11,070 nt of DNA from the NCBI GenBank assembly GCA_017848075.1, contig JAGALG010000262.1, forward strand, positions 1 to 11,070, in the 5' to 3' direction. The notes under the pieces are model-generated. The model did no database searches. It was not told the DNA's origin and saw only the letters and a list, made by a program, of their open reading frames with translations. Positions 7,991-11,070 of this stretch are shown piece by piece. A program made the translations under genes and the position numbers. Origin of the DNA: Oscillospiraceae bacterium. GTDB taxonomy: Bacteria; Bacillota; Clostridia; Oscillospirales; Ruminococcaceae. The first letter of the stretch is position 1. Each line of letters opens with the position of its first letter.

Positions 7991-8016
7991 CGAAAAGTTG
8001 GATAAACAACTTTTCG
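7991..8016 (+). promoter_or_regulatory. 10-bp inverted repeat in the TetR leader, possible autoregulatory operator
   Basis: CGAAAAGTTG and CAACTTTTCG pair perfectly around a 6-base gap (GATAAA). It lies about 35 bp downstream of the predicted start of transcription of the regulator gene. The half-site GAAAAGTTGAT recurs at 7914-7924, overlapping the -35 box. This placement fits autorepression by the TetR protein, although an RNA stem-loop in the leader is equally possible. Confidence 0.5.
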
Positions 8017-8048
8017 GCCCTAAGAGTTGAGTATTTCGAGGCGTTTTT

Positions 8049-8606
8049 ATGGATAAGAGAATCGAAAAAACCAAAAAGGCACTGCATACTGCCTTTTATC
8101 AGCTGCGCAGCAAAAAAAGCATCCGGGATATCAAGGTCGCAGAGCTTTGTCAGGCGGCAGAGGTGAACAAAACCACCTTTTACACCCACTACCGGGACAT
8201 TTTTGAATTGGCCGACGAGGTGGAGAAGCTGCTGCTGTATCAGGTCATCAGCAGCATTCCTCAGGACAAGGACTACAGCTTCCGGAACCCGGCTCTGTTC
8301 ACCCGGGAGATCATGCTGGCCTTTGAGCACTATCGGGAAAAGATGCTGATCCTGTTCTGCGACAGCGATCTGCGGAATTTGGGTCTGTTTCTGGAACAGA
8401 CCACGAAGGAGGCCATCTTCCGCCGCTACCCTGAGCTGAGAAACAATGCTGAGCTGAACATTTTGCTGTCTTACTGCATTTACGGCGCGGCCAACACCCA
8501 GATCCGCAACCGGGATGTTCCCATTGAAACCGTCATCGCCACCGTGGAAAAGATCGTTTCCGCCATGGGGCCTTTGATGGAAGAGATCACAAAGCAGAAA
8601 GCATAA
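8049..8606 (+). CDS. TetR/AcrR-family transcriptional regulator
   Basis: This is a complete protein of 185 residues, within the usual TetR size range. The N-terminus has a first helix (RIEKTKKALHTAFYQL), then the helix-turn-helix at about residues 27-48 (IKVAELCQAAEVNKTTFYTHY), ending in the family's typical TFYxHYxD recognition-helix pattern. Residues about 60-185 are helical and would form the ligand and dimer domain, which shows no signature that names the ligand. The start is supported by GAGG seven bases upstream and a strong promoter. Homologues usually repress a neighbouring or divergent gene until a small molecule binds. Here the divergent giant surface-protein gene and the regulator itself are the likely targets, by inference from layout and nearby palindromes. 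Confidence 0.9.
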   Translation: MDKRIEKTKKALHTAFYQLRSKKSIRDIKVAELCQAAEVNKTTFYTHYRDIFELADEVEKLLLYQVISSIPQDKDYSFRNPALFTREIMLAFEHYREKMLILFCDSDLRNLGLFLEQTTKEAIFRRYPELRNNAELNILLSYCIYGAANTQIRNRDVPIETVIATVEKIVSAMGPLMEEITKQKA

Positions 8607-8638
8607 AAAAGAACCGCCCTCTGTGGGGCGGTTCTTTT
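8605..8638. terminator. Bidirectional rho-independent terminator
   Basis: GAACCGCCC (8611-8619) pairs with GGGCGGTTC (8626-8634) around a 6-base loop. An A-run (8605-8610) lies on the left and TTTT (8635-8638) on the right, so it can end transcripts of both the TetR gene and the convergent branching-enzyme gene. It begins within the TetR stop codon. Confidence 0.92.
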
Positions 8639-8648
8639 GCGTATTGGC

Positions 8649-10637
8649 TTATTTTTTCTTTTTCAGCACCACGGCACTGCGGCTTGGAAGATAGATCTGG
8701 AAGCCGGTCTGGCCGTTGGAGTGGCCGTAGGAGGTATAGTAACGGTCCGTAGCGATGCGATCGTGGCCGCCAAAGGCTGCGGAGTCGGAGCTGAGCTGCA
8801 CCTCGAAGTCGCCAGTCTCGCCCATTGGAACAAAGAAGTCGGCGTAGCTTTCGCTTGGGTGGAAGTTCAGCAGGAAGGTGCTGCTTCCGCGCTGGTAGGC
8901 CATGACCTTGCGCTCATGGTCGATATGCAGCATCTTGATCTTGCCGGTAAACAGGCGGTTCTTGCGGGCCATGTCGATCATGGCCTGCTCAAAGTTGTTG
9001 AGGAACTGATAGCGCAGGAAGCCGTTTTCCGCCAGACTCCACTGTCTGCGGCAGTAATGGTAGCTCCAGCCGTTGCCCTCCCGTGGGAAGTCGATCCATT
9101 CGGGATGACCGAACTCGTTGCCCATGAAGGTCAGGTAGCCTTCGCCGCCGATGCTCATGGTCAGCAGGCGGATCATCTTATGGAGCGCCATGCCCCGCTC
9201 GATGACCATGCTTGGTGTATTGCGGTCCATGTCGGTGTACATGGCTTTGTCGCAGAGGCGGAACATAAGGGTCTTATCCCCCACCAGTGCCTGATCGTGG
9301 GATTCCACATAGCCGATGACCTTTTCCTTTGGCCAGCGGCTGGTCAGCTCGGCCCAGATCCTGCCCAGATCCCAGTCCTCGTCCCGCTGCTCCTTCAGCA
9401 GCTTGATCCACAGATCCGGCACACCCATGGACAGACGGTAATCAAAGCCGATGCCGCCGTCCTCGATGGGCAGACACATACCCGGCATAGCAGACATATC
9501 CTCCGCAATGGTGATGGCGTTGGGGTTCACCTGCCGGATCAGCTCGTTGGCCAGCTGCAGGTAGGTCACCGCCTCGGTGTCGGTGTTCAGGGAGAAGTAG
9601 GTTCTTGGAGCGCCAAAATCAGCGCCCAAACCATGATTATGGTAGAGCATGGAGGTGATGCCATCGAAGCGGAAGCCGTCGAAGTGGTACTCCTCCTGCC
9701 AGAATTTCAGGTTGGACAGCAGGAAGTGCAGTACCTCCGGCTTATTGTAATTGAAGCATTTGGTGCCCCAGGCCGGATGGTTGCCTCGTGCTCCCTCGTG
9801 GAAGAACTGGTAGTCGGTGCCGTCAAACTGATTGATGCCCTCCCTGCTGTTGATGGCGGCATGGGAATGTACCACATCCAGCAGAACGGCGATGCCCATG
9901 GAATGAGCCGTGTTGATCAGATCCTTCAGCTCCTCCGGTGTGCCGAAGCGGGAGGATGCGGCGAAGAAGTTGGTCACCTGATAGCCAAAGGATGCATAGT
10001 AAGGATGCTCCATAATGGCCATGATCTGAATGGTATTATAGCCCAGCTTTTTGATGCGGGGCAGAATGTTCTCTTTGAACTGGCTGTAGGAACCGATGGA
10101 GCCTTCCTCCTGCGCCATACCGATGTGACATTCGTAGATGTACAGGCTCTTCATGGGTTTGAAGTCCTGATCGCTCCATTTGAATTTCTTCTTGGGCGCA
10201 TGGATGCGGGCGTTCCACTGGATGCTGTTTTCCTCCTGCTGCACATATTTGGCGTAGAGAGGGATGCGGTCCAGCTCCTGACCCTGATGATGGACGATGA
10301 CCATGATCTTCTGGCCATGCTTCAGGGCGTCCTTTCCCGGCAGGAAAATCTCAAAATTGCCGTTGTCCAGCTTAGTCAGCGGATGGCTGTGGCGGTTCCA
10401 GTTGTTGAAGTCACCGCAGAGGTACAGGGCGTCGGCGCCGGGAGCCCACTCCCGGTAAGTCCAGCCCTCCTTGCTCTGGTGGAAGCCGTAGTACAGATGG
10501 GCGTTGGCGAAGTCCTTCAGCTGCTGTCCGTCCGGGAGCAGCTGTTTTTTCATGTTCTCGTAGTTGAGCATTCGCTGGGTCAGATCCTGCTCATAGTCCT
10601 GCAGCTGGGGATTGTACTTCAAAATGTTCTGTTTCAT
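8649..10637 (-). CDS. glgB: 1,4-alpha-glucan (glycogen) branching enzyme, eukaryote-like GH13_8 type
   Basis: A complete protein of 662 residues that makes alpha-1,6 branches in glycogen by moving alpha-1,4 chains, in the cytoplasm. After a short helical N-terminus comes a CBM48 domain (about 58-145, WTYREWAPGADALYLCGDFN), the GH13 barrel (about 165-550) and a beta C-domain. Catalytic motifs are intact: DVVHSH at 254-259, nucleophile Asp325 in GFRFDG, acid/base Glu379 in IAED, and Asp448 in VESHD. Segments such as GTPEELKDLINTAHSMGI, SHDQALVGDK and MGNEFGHPEWIDFP resemble animal and yeast branching enzymes more than E. coli GlgB. The start at 10637 has AGGAAG eight bases upstream. It has its own promoter and terminator and no visible glycogen-operon partners. 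The reaction is confident; exact subfamily assignment is from memory of the sequences. Confidence 0.95.
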   Translation of the reverse strand: MKQNILKYNPQLQDYEQDLTQRMLNYENMKKQLLPDGQQLKDFANAHLYYGFHQSKEGWTYREWAPGADALYLCGDFNNWNRHSHPLTKLDNGNFEIFLPGKDALKHGQKIMVIVHHQGQELDRIPLYAKYVQQEENSIQWNARIHAPKKKFKWSDQDFKPMKSLYIYECHIGMAQEEGSIGSYSQFKENILPRIKKLGYNTIQIMAIMEHPYYASFGYQVTNFFAASSRFGTPEELKDLINTAHSMGIAVLLDVVHSHAAINSREGINQFDGTDYQFFHEGARGNHPAWGTKCFNYNKPEVLHFLLSNLKFWQEEYHFDGFRFDGITSMLYHNHGLGADFGAPRTYFSLNTDTEAVTYLQLANELIRQVNPNAITIAEDMSAMPGMCLPIEDGGIGFDYRLSMGVPDLWIKLLKEQRDEDWDLGRIWAELTSRWPKEKVIGYVESHDQALVGDKTLMFRLCDKAMYTDMDRNTPSMVIERGMALHKMIRLLTMSIGGEGYLTFMGNEFGHPEWIDFPREGNGWSYHYCRRQWSLAENGFLRYQFLNNFEQAMIDMARKNRLFTGKIKMLHIDHERKVMAYQRGSSTFLLNFHPSESYADFFVPMGETGDFEVQLSSDSAAFGGHDRIATDRYYTSYGHSNGQTGFQIYLPSRSAVVLKKKK

Positions 10638-10689
10638 TTCATCGACTTCCTTTCCTGTTCCGATGAAGAGGTCTCTTTCCTATAAGAAA

Positions 10690-10718
10690 ATAATACACTT
10701 TTTCTACCCATCGGTCAA
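10690..10718 (-). promoter_or_regulatory. Promoter of the branching-enzyme gene
   Basis: On the minus strand TTGACC (10713-10718), a 17-base spacer and TATTAT (10690-10695) each match the sigma-A consensus at five of six positions. This is the best-formed candidate upstream of the gene, leaving a leader of about 45 nt. Confidence 0.8.
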
Positions 10719-10724
10719 GGACGG

Positions 10725-10753
10725 TGGACTTTCCCATAAGAGCGTACTATAAT
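10725..10753 (+). promoter_or_regulatory. Promoter of the amidohydrolase gene
   Basis: TGGACT (10725-10730), a 17-base spacer and a perfect TATAAT (10748-10753) face right. The -35 box is only six bases from the -35 box of the opposing branching-enzyme promoter. The leader would be short, with AAAGGA (10762-10767) as ribosome binding site. Confidence 0.7.
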
Positions 10754-10776
10754 TAGGAAAGAAAGGACGGGATCCC

Positions 10777-11070
10777 ATGAAAGAGATTTTTTATAATGCC
10801 AATGTTTACAGCGGAAGCCTCCCTCTCCGGGAAGCCTTTGTGGTAGAGGACGGCCGCTTTCTTTTTGTAGGTGACAACGAGAGCGCTTTGGCTCTGGCGC
10901 AGGAGGGCGACAGCCTTCACGATCTGGAGGGCAAGTTCGTTTGCCCGGGCTTCAACGACAGCCACATGCATCTGCTGGGCTTCGGGGGGCTGCTGTCCAT
11001 TGCTCAGCTGGGTAAAGCTACCGGCAGTCTGGAGGAAATGCTGGGCTGCCTGCGGGATTTCCTCCAGGAA
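10777..11070 (+). CDS. Amidohydrolase, YtcJ-like metal-dependent hydrolase (C-terminus beyond right edge)
   Basis: Only the first 98 residues are present, with an open frame to the edge. The start at ATG 10777 has AAAGGA nine bases upstream and a promoter with perfect TATAAT. The N-terminus (MKEIFYNANVYSG, then FVVEDGRFLFVGD) is the usual small beta-domain of amidohydrolases. It is followed by PGFNDSHMHL, where His63 and His65 form the HxH metal-binding motif at the start of the barrel. The PGFxDSHxHLxxxG pattern is typical of the amidohydrolase-3 (YtcJ) group, whose substrates are mostly unknown N-substituted amides. The substrate cannot be inferred, and the remaining metal ligands lie outside the window. 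It is divergent from the branching-enzyme gene with closely packed promoters. Confidence 0.85.
   Translation, partial: MKEIFYNANVYSGSLPLREAFVVEDGRFLFVGDNESALALAQEGDSLHDLEGKFVCPGFNDSHMHLLGFGGLLSIAQLGKATGSLEEMLGCLRDFLQE

Larger units (their letters stand above)
7647..8048. other. Divergent intergenic control region
   Basis: About 400 bp separate the surface-protein gene from the TetR gene. The part nearest the surface-protein gene (7678-7772) is GC-rich and built of palindromes. The rest is AT-rich and holds the two divergent promoters and the regulator's leader with its inverted repeat. I found no convincing small ORF, tRNA or recognisable riboswitch here. Confidence 0.7.

Noticed and set aside
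7935..8330. Minus-strand reading frame of 131 codons overlapping the TetR gene
   Set aside because: It is a shadow of the helix-turn-helix coding region and promoter, with no recognisable domain.
8637..10685. Plus-strand reading frame of 682 codons opposite the branching enzyme
   Set aside because: The minus strand encodes a full branching enzyme with all catalytic motifs. The antisense translation is an Ala/Val/His-rich shadow that also overlaps the terminator and the promoter region.

Overview
The window looks like chromosomal DNA from a Gram-positive gut Clostridia species, possibly of the Oscillospirales/Ruminococcaceae type. This is inferred from strong purine-rich ribosome binding sites, consensus sigma-A-like promoters, a TetR regulator beside a giant CnaB-repeat surface protein, and a eukaryote-like (GH13_8 type) branching enzyme. 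The species cannot be fixed from the sequence alone.

Region 1 (1-7646, minus strand) is one uninterrupted reading frame of at least 2548 codons that runs off the left edge. It encodes a secreted, very large surface protein. It has a signal peptide, about 345 residues of non-repeated N-terminal sequence, and then 19 complete CnaB-type beta-sandwich repeats with the start of a twentieth. The C-terminus, where a sortase anchor would be expected, lies outside the window. I checked the frame at several points along the gene and found no frameshift. Almost all the long plus-strand ORFs over this stretch are shadows of it.

Region 2 (7647-8048) is a divergent intergenic region of about 400 bp. On the surface-protein side it carries a cluster of perfect or near-perfect palindromes. 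On the other side it has a well-formed promoter for the regulator and a 10-bp inverted repeat in the regulator's leader.

Region 3 (8049-8606, plus) is a TetR-type regulator, divergent from the surface protein and a natural candidate to control it. A bidirectional terminator (about 8605-8638) separates it from the convergent gene.

Region 4 (8649-10637, minus) is a complete glycogen branching enzyme with intact catalytic residues. It stands alone, with no other glycogen genes visible. Its promoter sits back to back with that of the last gene.

Region 5 (10777-11070, plus) is the first 98 codons of a YtcJ-like amidohydrolase cut by the right edge.

The most interesting material is the CnaB array itself (recently duplicated repeats, an acidic calcium-loop-like insert, a composition break near the N-terminus) and the palindrome-rich control region between it and the TetR gene. 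I see no CRISPR array, tRNA, rRNA, transposase or phage gene.
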